From Sphingomonas sp. 67-36 (lineage in GTDB: Bacteria; Pseudomonadota; Alphaproteobacteria; Sphingomonadales; Sphingomonadaceae), in the NCBI GenBank assembly GCA_001897375.1, contig MKSU01000017.1, positions 137,744-201,743 on the forward strand: a DNA stretch of 64,000 nt. Reading direction: 5' to 3'. Under the pieces are notes generated by a model. The model was not told where the DNA came from. It searched no databases and worked only from the letters and a program-made list of their open reading frames with translations. A program made the translations under genes and the position numbers. Each line of letters opens with the position of its first letter. The stretch's first letter is position 1. This document shows positions 52,143-62,159 of the stretch, piece after piece.

Positions 52143-53313
52143 TCGACGCAGCCCGCACGCGCACCTGATCGCCGCTGCGGATCGCGTCCGGCGGGCTGTC
52201 CACCACCCGGTCGGCAAGGGTGACGCCCTGCGAGACGGCGACCGTCTTGCCCTCGTCGCGCGCGATCGTCACCGGCTTCACCGTCACGCGGCCGCGCGCG
52301 TCGACCACCGCCACGCTCGGGCCGTCGTTGCTGTAGATGATCGTGCTGCCGGGCAGGCTCAGCGTGTTGCCGCCGCCCGCGCCGGTCCTGAACGATACCT
52401 GCGCGAAGGCGCCTGGCTTCAGCGCGCCGTCGGGATTGGGCGCCTGCAGCTCGACCAGCACCGCGCCGGCCTTCTCGTCCACCGCCTGCGCGCTGCGCGT
52501 CATCGTCGCGGGGAAGGTGCGGCGCGGATATTCGGGCAGCGAGAGCGTCGCGGTCATCCCCGGATGCACCTCCGCCGAAGCGCCCTGCGGCACGCGCACG
52601 AACACGCGCACGCGGCTGGCGTCGGAGACGGTGAACAGCGGCTGCGACGCAGCATTGCCGGCGACGACGAGCTGGCCGATCTGCGCCGAGCGGCTCGTGA
52701 CCACGCCGTTGAACGGCGCGTAGAGGCGAGTGAAGCCCTGCAGCGCGCGCAATCGCCGGACGTTGGCGAGCGCGGCATTGGCGAGCGCGGACTTGGCGGC
52801 GAGGTCGCCGGCCTTCTCGTCCGCCTCCTGCCGCGACACCGCATCCTTCGCCAGCATCGTCGACCAGCGCTGCGCGGTGGTGGCGGCGAGCTTCTGGTTG
52901 GCGAGCGCGGTCTGGTAATCGGCGGTGGCCTGCGCGAGCTGCTGGTCGATCTCCGGCGCGTCGAGGATCGCGAGCGGCTGGCCGGTGCGGACGTGGTCGC
53001 CGATATCGGCGAGCCAGCGCCGGACATAGCCGTTGGTGCGCGCGTAGATCGCCGCGCTGTTCAGCGCCTGCACGTTGCCCGGCAGGACGAGCGCGTCGCC
53101 CGCGCCGCCGCTGGCCGGACGGACGACCGCGACGGTGGGGACCGCCGCCTCCGCCGCGACCTGCTTCAGGTCGCCGGTGGCGCTGATGCGGGTGGCGATG
53201 CCCACGCCGGCGATGGCGATCGCGGCGATGCCGGCGGCGATGCCGACTCGCTTCAACGTGCGCGGGCTGGGGCCGGCGGCGGCCGGCGGGGGCATATCGG
53301 ACATGTCAGCCAT
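52132..53313 (-). CDS. RND efflux periplasmic adaptor
   Basis: A 393-residue membrane-fusion protein with a membrane anchor (RVGIAAGIAAIAIAGVGIA), lipoyl halves (VLPGNVQALNSAAIYARTNG and LYAPFNGVVTSRSAQIG), a short hairpin (ANQKLAATTAQRWSTMLA) and beta-barrel/membrane-proximal domains (VFVRVPQGASAEVHPGM). It connects the RND pump to the outer channel. ATG 53313 overlaps the RND gene stop by eight bases; its own stop overlaps the outer-membrane factor. Proline-rich MPPPAAAGP near the N-terminus is ordinary. Confidence 0.92.
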   Translation of the reverse strand: MADMSDMPPPAAAGPSPRTLKRVGIAAGIAAIAIAGVGIATRISATGDLKQVAAEAAVPTVAVVRPASGGAGDALVLPGNVQALNSAAIYARTNGYVRRWLADIGDHVRTGQPLAILDAPEIDQQLAQATADYQTALANQKLAATTAQRWSTMLAKDAVSRQEADEKAGDLAAKSALANAALANVRRLRALQGFTRLYAPFNGVVTSRSAQIGQLVVAGNAASQPLFTVSDASRVRVFVRVPQGASAEVHPGMTATLSLPEYPRRTFPATMTRSAQAVDEKAGAVLVELQAPNPDGALKPGAFAQVSFRTGAGGGNTLSLPGSTIIYSNDGPSVAVVDARGRVTVKPVTIARDEGKTVAVSQGVTLADRVVDSPPDAIRSGDQVRVRAASNGD

Positions 53314-56300
53314 GGGCGGGGTGCATCTCGACGGTAGGGTGCCGCGCGGCGGCGGTATCGCGCTTGCGGTGGGCGAGCGCGAAGACGGTGGGGACGAAGA
53401 ACAGGGTGGCGATGGTGGCGCAGAACAGGCCGCCGATCACGGCGCGGCCGAGCGGGGCGTTCTGCTCGCCCCCGTCGCCCAGCCCCAATGCCATCGGCGC
53501 CATGCCGATCATCATGGCGAGCGCGGTCATCAGCACCGGGCGGAATCGGACCATGCCGGCCTCCAGCGCGGCGCGCGTGGCGTCGCCCAGCACGGCGAGC
53601 CGCTCGCGCGCGAAGCTGACGACGAGGATCGAGTTCGCCGTCGCCACGCCCATGCACATGATCGCGCCGGTCAGCGCCGGCACCGACAGGGTGGTGCCGG
53701 TGGTGAACAGCATCCAGACGATCCCGGCCAGCGCGGCGGGCAGCGCGGTGATGATGACGAACGGATCGAGCCAGCTCTGGAAGTTCACGACGATCAGCAG
53801 ATAGATCAGCACGACCGCGCCGATAAGCCCGAAGGCGAGGCCGGAGAAGGCGGTGTTCATCGTCGCATATTGCCCGCGCACGGTGACGATGGTGCCCTTC
53901 GGCACTTCCTTTTCGAGCGACTTGATCGCGTGATGCACGTCGCCGGCGACCGCGCCGAGATCGCGTCCCTGTGGCGAGGCGTAGATATCGACGACCGGCT
54001 GGATATCGCGATGCGAGACGACCGGCAGCGTGTTCGAGCGGCGGATTTCCGCCAGTCCGCCGAGCGGCTGCACCCCGCCGCCCGACGCGCCGGAGATCGG
54101 GGTATTGCTGAGGTCGCTGATCGAGCCGACGAGATATTCCGGCGCCTGCGCGATCACCGGATAGGAAACGCCGGTCTTGGGATCGACGAAGAACACCGGC
54201 GCGGATTGCGCGGTGCCGGCGAGCGAGGCCGACAGGCTGTTCGTCACGTCGCGCTCGTTCAGCCCGTACTGGCCGATGCGCGAGCGGTCGACGTCCACGT
54301 CGAGCTGCGGCGAGCGGCCGGGCTGCTGGATGCGCGCGTCGACCAGGCCGGGAATCGCCGTCATCTTCGCCAGCAGCTTGGCGGCATAGACGCGGTTGGC
54401 GGCGGCGTTCTTGCCGGCGATCTGCACGTCGATCGGGGCCGGCGCGCCGAAGTTCAGGATCTGGCTGGTGATGTCGGCGGGCAGGAAGGCGAAGGTGGTG
54501 CCGGGGAAGCGGCGCGGCAGCTCGCGGCGCAGCGTGGCGACGATCTCGTCGGTCGGGCGATGATGCTCCTTGAGCGTGATCATCATGTCGCCGTCCTGCG
54601 GGCCGATCGTGCCGCTGTTGTTATAGACGGTGTTGAGCGAGCTGACCGGCAGGCCGATATTGTCCGCGATCGAGCCGAGCTGGTCGGCCGGGATCAGCTC
54701 GCGCACCGCGCGGGTGATATGGTCGAAGCGCGCGGCGGTATCCTCGATCCGCGTTCCCATCGGCACGCGGACGTGCATCGCGATCTGCCCGGAATCGACG
54801 CTCGGGAAGAAATTGCTGCCCAGCCACGGCAGCAGCCCGAACGACACCAGCACCACCGCCATGAAGCCGATCAGGAACGGCTTGCGCGCGCCCAGCGCCC
54901 GTTCCAGCATCCCGCCATAGGCGGCGCGCGCCTGCTCGAAGCGGCGCTCGAACCCGCGCTGGAAGCGGACGAGCGGATTGCGCGACATGGCGCTGCCGGC
55001 GGCGTGCGCGTCCTCGCCCGGCCGGTGCGGCTTCAGCAGGAACATCGCCATCGTGGGCACGAGCGTGCGCGACAGCACGAACGAGGCGATCATCGAGAAC
55101 ACCACCGACAGCGCCATCGGCACGAACAGGAAGCCCGCCACGCCCGGCAGGAAGAACATCGGCACGAACACGATGCAGATGCACAGCAGCGAGACGAACG
55201 CCGGCGTCACGATCTGCGCCGCGCCGTCGAGGATCGCCTCCGTCACGCCCTTGCCCTGCTCGAGATGCCAGTTGATGTTCTCGATCGTGACGGTCGCGTC
55301 GTCGACAAGGATGCCGACCGCGAGCGCGAGGCCGCCCAGCGTCATCACGTTGAGCGTCTGCCCGAACGCCGCCAGCGCCGCGAGCGCCGCGAGGATGGCG
55401 AGCGGGATCGAGGTGGCGATGATGACGGTCGAGCGCCACGATCCGAGGAACAGCAGGATCATCAGGCTGGTCAGCGCGGCGGCGATCGCGCCTTCCTGGA
55501 TCACGCCCTTCACCGCGCCCTTCACGAACAGCGACTGGTCGCCGATCGGCAGGATCTTGAGCGTGTCGGGCAAGGTCGCGGCGATGCGCGGCAGCGCGTT
55601 CTTGGCGCCGTCGATGATGGCGAGGGTGGAGGTCGTGCCGTTCTTGAGGATGGTGAGCAGCACCGAGCGCCGCCCCTCGACGTGGACGACATTGGTCTGC
55701 GGGCCGTTGCCGTCGCGCACATGCGCCACGTCGCGCATGTAGATGGTCGCGCCGTTGACCACCTTCACCGGCAGGTCGTTGAGCGCCGCGATCGAGCTGG
55801 GGGCGTTGTTGAGCTGGACGCTATATTGCGTCGGCCCGATCTTGACGAAGCCGGCCGGGTTGATCTGGTTCTGCGCCGCCACCGCGCTGCTCACGTCCTG
55901 CGCCGACAGCCCCTTGGACTGGAGCGCGAGCGGATCGAGGTCGATCTGGATCTGCCGCTGCTTGCCGCCCGAGGGATAAGGCATGGCGAGGCCGTGCACC
56001 GTCACCAGCTGCGGGCGGATCTGGTTCTGGCCCATGTCGAACAATTCCTGTTCGGACAGGCCCTTGCCCGACAGCGCGAGCTGCAGGATCGGCACGGTCG
56101 AGGCGCTGTAGTTCAGGATCAGCGGCGGATTGGTGCCGGGGGGAAGCTGCTTCAGCAGCGTTTGCGAGATCGACGTGACCTGCGCCGTCGCGATGCGGAT
56201 ATCGGCGCCGGGCTGGAAATAGACCTTCACCACGCCGATGCCCGGCAGCGACTGGCTTTCGGTATGCTCGATATCGTTGACCGTGGTGGTCAGCGACCGT

Positions 56301-56506
56301 TCGAAATTGGTGATGATGCGGTTGGACATGTCCTCGGGCGGCAGGCCGGCATAGGTCCAGGCGATCGCGATCACCGGAATGCGGATTTCGGGGAAGATAT
56401 CAACCGGGGTGCGCATCGCCGACATGATGCCCACGATCGCGATCAATATGGCCATGACGATGAATGTCAGCGGCCGGGTGAGCGCGATCCTGACGATACC
56501 GATCAT
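53306..56506 (-). CDS. RND efflux transporter, inner-membrane permease
   Basis: A 1066-residue RND permease, normal length, with 12 expected membrane helices and two large periplasmic loops. Seen: the opening IVRIALTRPLTFIVMAIL, PGIGVVKVYFQPGADI, GILVDDATVTIENINWHLE in helix IV with the paired Asp of the proton relay, VFVPMFFLPGVAGFLF and the second-half GAIMCMGVATANSILVV. Weakly closer to transporters of organic compounds than to the heavy-metal CzcA class. First gene of a minus-strand tripartite operon with overlapping genes. It is divergent from a LysR regulator, and an operator-like palindrome is shared between them. Confidence 0.93.
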   Translation of the reverse strand: MIGIVRIALTRPLTFIVMAILIAIVGIMSAMRTPVDIFPEIRIPVIAIAWTYAGLPPEDMSNRIITNFERSLTTTVNDIEHTESQSLPGIGVVKVYFQPGADIRIATAQVTSISQTLLKQLPPGTNPPLILNYSASTVPILQLALSGKGLSEQELFDMGQNQIRPQLVTVHGLAMPYPSGGKQRQIQIDLDPLALQSKGLSAQDVSSAVAAQNQINPAGFVKIGPTQYSVQLNNAPSSIAALNDLPVKVVNGATIYMRDVAHVRDGNGPQTNVVHVEGRRSVLLTILKNGTTSTLAIIDGAKNALPRIAATLPDTLKILPIGDQSLFVKGAVKGVIQEGAIAAALTSLMILLFLGSWRSTVIIATSIPLAILAALAALAAFGQTLNVMTLGGLALAVGILVDDATVTIENINWHLEQGKGVTEAILDGAAQIVTPAFVSLLCICIVFVPMFFLPGVAGFLFVPMALSVVFSMIASFVLSRTLVPTMAMFLLKPHRPGEDAHAAGSAMSRNPLVRFQRGFERRFEQARAAYGGMLERALGARKPFLIGFMAVVLVSFGLLPWLGSNFFPSVDSGQIAMHVRVPMGTRIEDTAARFDHITRAVRELIPADQLGSIADNIGLPVSSLNTVYNNSGTIGPQDGDMMITLKEHHRPTDEIVATLRRELPRRFPGTTFAFLPADITSQILNFGAPAPIDVQIAGKNAAANRVYAAKLLAKMTAIPGLVDARIQQPGRSPQLDVDVDRSRIGQYGLNERDVTNSLSASLAGTAQSAPVFFVDPKTGVSYPVIAQAPEYLVGSISDLSNTPISGASGGGVQPLGGLAEIRRSNTLPVVSHRDIQPVVDIYASPQGRDLGAVAGDVHHAIKSLEKEVPKGTIVTVRGQYATMNTAFSGLAFGLIGAVVLIYLLIVVNFQSWLDPFVIITALPAALAGIVWMLFTTGTTLSVPALTGAIMCMGVATANSILVVSFARERLAVLGDATRAALEAGMVRFRPVLMTALAMMIGMAPMALGLGDGGEQNAPLGRAVIGGLFCATIATLFFVPTVFALAHRKRDTAAARHPTVEMHPAHG

Positions 56507-56698
56507 CCAATACCCTCACCTGCGCCGCGGGCGGCTGAATGCCGCCGGGCCATGAACCACCTCTCCCGAAGAAGCCGGCGAACCGCCGTGCCTGCCTTCC
56601 CGGACAAGCGGCGCGGCCATTCGCCTGCGCAACGGGGCGCCATCGGCAACCCATTGCGGAAGCGCGCCAATGCGCCCTTGGTCGGGTCGCGTCTAATA

Positions 56699-56704
56699 TA
56701 TAAT
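56699..56704 (+). promoter_or_regulatory. Consensus -10 box of the LysR promoter
   Basis: TATAAT, identical to the sigma-70 -10 consensus, lies 34 bases before the LysR GTG, with a TTGGTC candidate -35 at 56678-56683 (15-base spacer). On the opposite strand TTGATA-N17-TATATT in the same patch could drive the divergent RND operon. Confidence 0.5.
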
Positions 56705-56709
56705 ATGGT

Positions 56710-56727
56710 TCGATTGATATCAAACGA
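56710..56727. promoter_or_regulatory. 18-base palindrome between LysR and RND operon (putative operator)
   Basis: TCGATTGATATCAAACGA is palindromic except for one base pair (core TTGATATCAA). It lies just after the predicted LysR transcription start and within the possible divergent RND promoter, ten bases before the LysR start codon. LysR-type proteins bind such T-N11-A dyads and usually repress their own gene. Confidence 0.6.
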
Positions 56728-56737
56728 GACTTGATTC

Positions 56738-57646
56738 GTGGACCTACGCCACCTGCGTTATTTCCTCTGCGTGGCGGAGGAAATGCACTTCGGCCGCGCG
56801 GCGCAGCGGCTCGGCATCTCCCAGCCGCCGCTCAGCCAGCAGATCCGCGCGCTGGAGGACGAGCTGGGCGTGCGCCTGTTCGACCGCACCAGCCGGCGCG
56901 TGCGGCTGACCGAGGCGGGCGAGCTGTTCGTGCCGGAGGCGCGGCAGACGCTGATGCAGGCGGACCATGCGATCGAGACGGCGCGGCTGGCGCGGCGCGG
57001 CGAACTGGGACGGCTGCGTGTCGGCTTCACCTCGTCCGGCCCGTTCGTGCCGTTGATCGCCTCCGCGCTCTATCGCTTCCGCGAGACGCATCCCGAGGTG
57101 GCGCTGACGCTGCGCGAACTGGGGCGCGACGAGCAGATCGAGGAATTGCGGCGCGGCGGGCTGGATATCGCGCTGGTGCGCGGCGTCGCCCCGCCGGAGC
57201 CGCTGCCCGACGTCCACGTCCGCTGCATCATCGAGGAGGACATGGTGGTCGCGATGCGCGCGGGGCACCCGCTGGCGGACCGCGCCGCCGATCCCTCCAT
57301 CGCCGATTTCGCCGGCGTGCCGATGGTGCTCTACGCCGCTCCGCTCGGCGCGGGGTTCAACGAGCATTTCTTCGCCCTGTGCCGCGAGGCCGGGTTCGAG
57401 CCGGAGATCGCGCACGAGGCGAGCAGCTTCGCCACCCTGCTCGGGCTGGTCGCGGCCGGGTTCGGCGCGACGATCCTCGCGCGGTCGCTGGAGCGGCTGC
57501 ATCTGGAGAATGTGATCTATCGCCGGCTCGACGCGCCGATCGCCAGCCGGCTGTGGCTGATCCACGCGGCGGCGCTTTCGCCCACCGGCCGCGCTTTTCG
57601 CGACGTGATCGACGAATTGCGGCTTGACGACACCGCCCCAACGTAA
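56738..57646 (+). CDS. LysR-family transcriptional regulator
   Basis: A 302-residue LTTR: N-terminal winged helix (LRHLRYFLCVAEEMHFGRAA, then LGISQPPLSQQIRALEDELG) and a periplasmic-binding-like effector domain from about residue 92 (LRVGFTSSGPFVPLIASALY). The domain order and length are normal. GTG 56738 has no good ribosome site, but the protein begins exactly at the LTTR MDLRHLRYF pattern. It is divergent from the RND tripartite operon and 89 bases upstream of the MdtABC-type operon, so either set may be its target. Confidence 0.93.
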   Translation: MDLRHLRYFLCVAEEMHFGRAAQRLGISQPPLSQQIRALEDELGVRLFDRTSRRVRLTEAGELFVPEARQTLMQADHAIETARLARRGELGRLRVGFTSSGPFVPLIASALYRFRETHPEVALTLRELGRDEQIEELRRGGLDIALVRGVAPPEPLPDVHVRCIIEEDMVVAMRAGHPLADRAADPSIADFAGVPMVLYAAPLGAGFNEHFFALCREAGFEPEIAHEASSFATLLGLVAAGFGATILARSLERLHLENVIYRRLDAPIASRLWLIHAAALSPTGRAFRDVIDELRLDDTAPT

Positions 57647-57735
57647 GGATCAGGAAAGGTAGAGGCACAAAAGGCGGCTGCGGGTGTTCGTGCGACATCC
57701 CCGATCGGCATCGAAGAACAGGATGAAGGAAGCGC

Positions 57736-59007
57736 ATGACCGACGACCACGATCCGCTCCCCCCTTCTTCCGCTCCCGCCGATGAGCCGCCCGCCCGCCG
57801 CCGCCCGTGGAAGATCGTGGCGGCGATCGTCGTGGTGTTCGCGCTGATCGCGTTCGGCGCGAACCGCCTCGCCAAGAGCGGCGGCAACCGCGGCGGCGGC
57901 CGCCCGCCGGCGGCGGTGGCGGTGGGCAAGGCGACGACGACCGACATGCCGGTCAGCGTGACGGCGCTCGGCACCGTCCAGCCGATCGTCACCGCGACGG
58001 TGCGCACCCAGCTCGCCGGCACCTTGTTCAAGCTGTTCTTCAGGGACGGCCAGATGGTGCGCGAGGGACAGGTGCTGGCGCAGATCGATCCGCGCCCGTA
58101 CCAGCTCGCGCTCGCGCAGGCGAAAGCCAATCTGGCGCGCGACGAGGCGCAGCTCGCCGCCGCGCAGGTCGACCTCAACCGCTACGAGACGTTGCTCAAG
58201 CAGGATTCGATCGCCAGCCAGCAGGTCGATACGCAGCGCGCCACCGTCCGCCAGCTCACCGGCACGATCGCGGCGGACAAGGCGGCGATCGGCACGGCGC
58301 AGCTCAATCTCACCTACACTTCCGTGAAGGCGCCCGTCACCGGCCGCGCCGGCATCCGGCAGGTCGATATCGGCAATTACCTCACCCCTTCCGACAGCAA
58401 CGGCATCGTCGTGGTGACGCAGCTCGATCCGATCGACGTCGCCTTCTCGCTGCCGCAGGCGCAGCTTTCCGCGATCGGCCATGCGGCGGGGGCGGGCAGC
58501 GGGCTGCCCGTGCAGGCGCGCAACCAGGACGACAACAATGTGATCGTCACCGGGCGCTTCCTCACCTTCGACAACCAGGTCGACACCACCACCGGCACGG
58601 TGAAGGCCAAGGCGCGGTTCGACAACACGGGCAACGCGCTGTTCCCCAGCCAGTTCGTCAACGTCTCGATGCTGGTCAACACGCTGCACAATGTCGTGAC
58701 TGTGCCGGTCAGCGCGGTGCGCCACGGCGCGCCGGGGGATTTCGTGTTCGTGCTGCAGGGCGATCGCACGGTGAAGCTGACGCCGGTGAAGATCGGCCCG
58801 AGCGCCAACGGGCAGGTCGCGATCGCCTCCGGCCTCGCGGCCGGCGCGACGGTGGTGATCGAGGGCGCCGACGGGCTTGAGGACGGCTCCACCGTGCGCC
58901 TGCCGGGCGACAAGGGCGGTCCCGGCGCGGGCGGCAGGGGAGGCAAGGGCGGCGCGGCCGGCGGTCAGGGCCGCCGGCATCGCGGCCAGGGCAACCAGGC
59001 GGGATGA
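57736..59007 (+). CDS. RND efflux adaptor, MdtA-like
   Basis: A 423-residue membrane-fusion protein with N-terminal membrane helix ([18 protein letters not shown]), lipoyl halves ([20 protein letters not shown] and [20 protein letters not shown]), hairpin, and beta barrel ending near [12 protein letters not shown]. The segment from about residue 390 is a Gly/Arg/Lys-rich tail ([19 protein letters not shown]), similar in tone to tails of other MdtA proteins. ATG 57736 follows AAGGAAG. It overlaps the first permease by four bases and is the adaptor for two permeases. Confidence 0.92.
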   Translation: MTDDHDPLPPSSAPADEPPARRRPWKIVAAIVVVFALIAFGANRLAKSGGNRGGGRPPAAVAVGKATTTDMPVSVTALGTVQPIVTATVRTQLAGTLFKLFFRDGQMVREGQVLAQIDPRPYQLALAQAKANLARDEAQLAAAQVDLNRYETLLKQDSIASQQVDTQRATVRQLTGTIAADKAAIGTAQLNLTYTSVKAPVTGRAGIRQVDIGNYLTPSDSNGIVVVTQLDPIDVAFSLPQAQLSAIGHAAGAGSGLPVQARNQDDNNVIVTGRFLTFDNQVDTTTGTVKAKARFDNTGNALFPSQFVNVSMLVNTLHNVVTVPVSAVRHGAPGDFVFVLQGDRTVKLTPVKIGPSANGQVAIASGLAAGATVVIEGADGLEDGSTVRLPGDKGGPGAGGRGGKGGAAGGQGRRHRGQGNQAG

Positions 59008-62000
59008 CCGACACGGCCGCGCCCGCCGCGCCGCCGCCACCCCCGCCGCAACCCGGCGGGCCGTCGCGCGCGTTCATCCTGCGCCCGGTGGCGACGACCT
59101 TGCTGATGGTGGCGATCCTGCTCGCCGGCCTCGTCGCCTATCGCTCGCTGCCGCTCTCCGCGCTGCCGGAGGTGGACTATCCGACGATCCAGGTCTCCAC
59201 GCTCTATCCCGGCGCCAGCCCGGACGTGATGGCGCTGACCGTCACCTCGCCGCTGGAGCGCCAGTTCGGGCAGATGCCGGGGCTGACGCGGATGACCTCG
59301 GCCTCCTCGTCCGGCGCGTCGGTCATCACGCTGCAATTCCGGCTCGACCTGTCGCTCGACGTGGCGGAGCAGGAGGTGCAGGCGGCGATCAACGCGGCGA
59401 ACACGCTGCTGCCGAGCGACCTGCCCGCCCCGCCGATCTACGCCAAGGTCAACCCGGCCGACGCGCCGATCATCTCGCTCGGCGTCACGTCGGAGACGCG
59501 ACCGCTGGGCGAGGTGCAGGGGATCGTCGAGCGGCAATTCTCGAACAAGATCGCGCAGGTTTCCGGCGTCGGTCTGGTCTCCATGTCGGGCGGGCAACGG
59601 CCGGCGGTGCGCATCCAGGCCAATGTCGCCGCGCTCGCCGCGCGCGGCCTGTCGCTCGAATCGATCCGCACCGCGATCGGCAACGCCAACGCCAACGCCG
59701 CCAAGGGCAGTTTCGACGGCCCGACCAAGAGCTGGACGATCGACGCCAACGACCAGCTCGCCGACGTGGCGAGCTACAAGAGCCTCGTCATCGCCTTCGC
59801 CAACGGCGCGCCGATCCGGCTGTCGGACGTCGCGAACGTGGTGCAATCGACCGAGAACGTGCGGCTCGGCTCGTGGATGAACGGCCAGCCGGCGGTGGTG
59901 ATCGACGTGCAGCGCCAGCCGGGCGCCAACGTCATCGGCACGGTCGATGCGATCAAGGCCGCGCTGCCCGATCTGGAGGCGCAGCTTCCCGCCGACGTGC
60001 ATGTGACGGTGCTGACCGACCGCACCGCCGGCATCCGCGCCTCGGTGTCGGACGTGAAGTTCGAACTGGTGCTGGCGGTCGCGCTGGTGACTTTGGTGAT
60101 CTTCCTGTTCCTCGGCTCGCTACGCGCGACGGTGATTGCCAGCATCTCGGTGCCGCTGTCGCTGGTCGGCGCGTTCGCGGCGATGTATTTCATGGGCTTC
60201 TCAATCAACAACCTCACCCTGATGTCGCTGACCATCGCGTCGGGCTTCGTGGTCGATGACGCGATCGTCGTGCTGGAGAACATCTCGCGCCATATCGAGG
60301 AGGGGATGCGCCCGTTCGAGGCGGCGCTGAAAGGTGCGAGCGAGATCGGCTTCACGATCATCTCGCTGACGGTCAGCCTGATCGCGGTGCTGATCCCGCT
60401 CCTGTTCATGGGCGACGTGGTCGGCCGCCTGTTCCGCGAGTTCGCGGTGACGCTGGCGGTGACGATCCTGCTCTCCGCCGTGGTCGCGCTGACGCTGGTG
60501 CCGATGCTCTCGGCGCGCTGGCTGCGCGCGGAGCATGACGAGCGGCGCTATCGCATCTCGGAGATGACACAGGGCTGGTTCGATCGCGTCGCGCATCAAT
60601 ATGCCCGCGCGCTCGACTGGGTGATGCTGCGCCGGACGCTGACCCTGCTGGTGTTCGCGGGCACACTCGTCGTCACCGCCATCCTGTTCTACGTCATCCC
60701 CAAGAACCTGTTCCCGGAGCAGGACACCGGCCAGATCGCGGTGACGACCACCGCCTCGCAGGACATCGGCTACACTCGCATGGCGGGATTGCAGCAGCAG
60801 ATGGCGCAGGCGTTGCTCGCCGATCCCTCGGTGGCGAGCCTCAGCTCCGCGATCGGCGTCGACGGGCAGAACGCCACGCTGTCGCAGGGCCGGATGATCG
60901 TGAACCTCAAGCCGGAGGGCCAGCGCGGGAATTTGAGCGAGGTGCTCGACGGGCTGGGGCGGGCGGCGGGCAAGGTGCCGGGGATGCGCGCCTATTTCCG
61001 CCCGGTGCAGGACCTGACGATCGACACCTCCACCGGCGTCAACGCCTATCGCTTCTCGCTGCAGGGCGCGGACGAGGGGCAGGTGGACGAATGGGGCGCG
61101 AAGCTCGCCGCCGCGCTCAAGAACGATCGTCACCTCAGCAACGTCACCTCGGACGTGCTGGCGGGCGGCCGCGCGGTGGTGGTGGACATCAACCGCGACA
61201 CCGCAGGGCGGCTCGGCCTCAGCGCGCTGGCGATCGACAATGCGTTGTACGACGCGTTCGGCCAGCGCATCGTCTCGACCATCTACACCCAGTCGAGCCA
61301 GAATCGCGTGATCCTGGAGGCGCAGCCGGGCAGCGTCGCCGATCCGCAGGCGCTGGGCGATCTGCGCATCCCGCTGTCGGGCGGGACGAACGTGCCGCTC
61401 TCCGCCGTCGCGACGATCCGCACCACCGATGCGCCGCTGGTGGTGGCGCGCGAGGCGCAATTCCCGGCGGCGACGATCGGCTTCGATCTCGCGCCCGGCG
61501 TGTCGCTGGGCAGCGCGGTGTCGGCGATCGAGCGGGCGGAGAAGTCGATCGGCGTGCCGCCCGCCATCTCGACCAACTTCACCGGCGCGGCGAGCGCGTT
61601 CAAATCCTCGCTGGCGAATGAATTGTGGCTGATCCTCGCCGCGATCGTCGTGGTCTATATCGTGCTGGGCGTGCTCTACGAGAGCTTCGTCCATCCGGTG
61701 ACGATCCTCTCCACCCTGCCCTCCGCCGGGATCGGCGCGCTGCTGTTCCTGTGGATGACGGGGCTGGGGCTGGGCGTGATCGGCATCATCGGCATCGTCC
61801 TCCTCATCGGCATCGTGAAGAAGAACGCGATCATGATGATCGACTTCGCGCTGGACGCGATGCGCGAGGAAGGGGAGGACGCGCATCACGCGATCCGGCA
61901 GGCGGCGCTGCTGCGTTTCCGGCCGATCATGATGACCACCTTCGCCGCGTTGTTCGCCGCGATCCCGCTGATCTTCGGCGGCGGCATGGGGCATGAGCTG

Positions 62001-62159
62001 CGCCAGCCGCTCGGCATCGCCATCGCGGGCGGCCTGATCTTCAGCCAGGTGCTCACCCTGTTCACCACGCCCGTGATCTTCCTCGGGCTGGAGGAATGGC
62101 GCGAGCGCGGCTGGAGCGTGCGGCGGCGCCCGGTTGGCGGCGAGGCGCGGACCGCGTGA
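59004..62159 (+). CDS. RND efflux permease, MdtB-like
   Basis: A 1051-residue RND permease. Seen: [61 protein letters not shown] with the helix-IV Asp pair, [33 protein letters not shown], and [20 protein letters not shown] in the C-terminal half. These motifs match the MdtB/MuxB group, in which two different RND proteins form a heterotrimer. It starts ATG 59004 inside the adaptor stop and overlaps the next permease. A Pro-rich start ([11 protein letters not shown]) precedes the first helix. Confidence 0.93.
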   Translation: MTDTAAPAAPPPPPPQPGGPSRAFILRPVATTLLMVAILLAGLVAYRSLPLSALPEVDYPTIQVSTLYPGASPDVMALTVTSPLERQFGQMPGLTRMTSASSSGASVITLQFRLDLSLDVAEQEVQAAINAANTLLPSDLPAPPIYAKVNPADAPIISLGVTSETRPLGEVQGIVERQFSNKIAQVSGVGLVSMSGGQRPAVRIQANVAALAARGLSLESIRTAIGNANANAAKGSFDGPTKSWTIDANDQLADVASYKSLVIAFANGAPIRLSDVANVVQSTENVRLGSWMNGQPAVVIDVQRQPGANVIGTVDAIKAALPDLEAQLPADVHVTVLTDRTAGIRASVSDVKFELVLAVALVTLVIFLFLGSLRATVIASISVPLSLVGAFAAMYFMGFSINNLTLMSLTIASGFVVDDAIVVLENISRHIEEGMRPFEAALKGASEIGFTIISLTVSLIAVLIPLLFMGDVVGRLFREFAVTLAVTILLSAVVALTLVPMLSARWLRAEHDERRYRISEMTQGWFDRVAHQYARALDWVMLRRTLTLLVFAGTLVVTAILFYVIPKNLFPEQDTGQIAVTTTASQDIGYTRMAGLQQQMAQALLADPSVASLSSAIGVDGQNATLSQGRMIVNLKPEGQRGNLSEVLDGLGRAAGKVPGMRAYFRPVQDLTIDTSTGVNAYRFSLQGADEGQVDEWGAKLAAALKNDRHLSNVTSDVLAGGRAVVVDINRDTAGRLGLSALAIDNALYDAFGQRIVSTIYTQSSQNRVILEAQPGSVADPQALGDLRIPLSGGTNVPLSAVATIRTTDAPLVVAREAQFPAATIGFDLAPGVSLGSAVSAIERAEKSIGVPPAISTNFTGAASAFKSSLANELWLILAAIVVVYIVLGVLYESFVHPVTILSTLPSAGIGALLFLWMTGLGLGVIGIIGIVLLIGIVKKNAIMMIDFALDAMREEGEDAHHAIRQAALLRFRPIMMTTFAALFAAIPLIFGGGMGHELRQPLGIAIAGGLIFSQVLTLFTTPVIFLGLEEWRERGWSVRRRPVGGEARTA

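Noticed and set aside
53075-56734. A plus-strand open frame of about 1219 codons opposite the RND permease.
   Set aside because: It is the reverse complement of a well-conserved RND permease, is rich in Arg/His/Asp/Gly from GC-rich codons, and has no recognisable domain.
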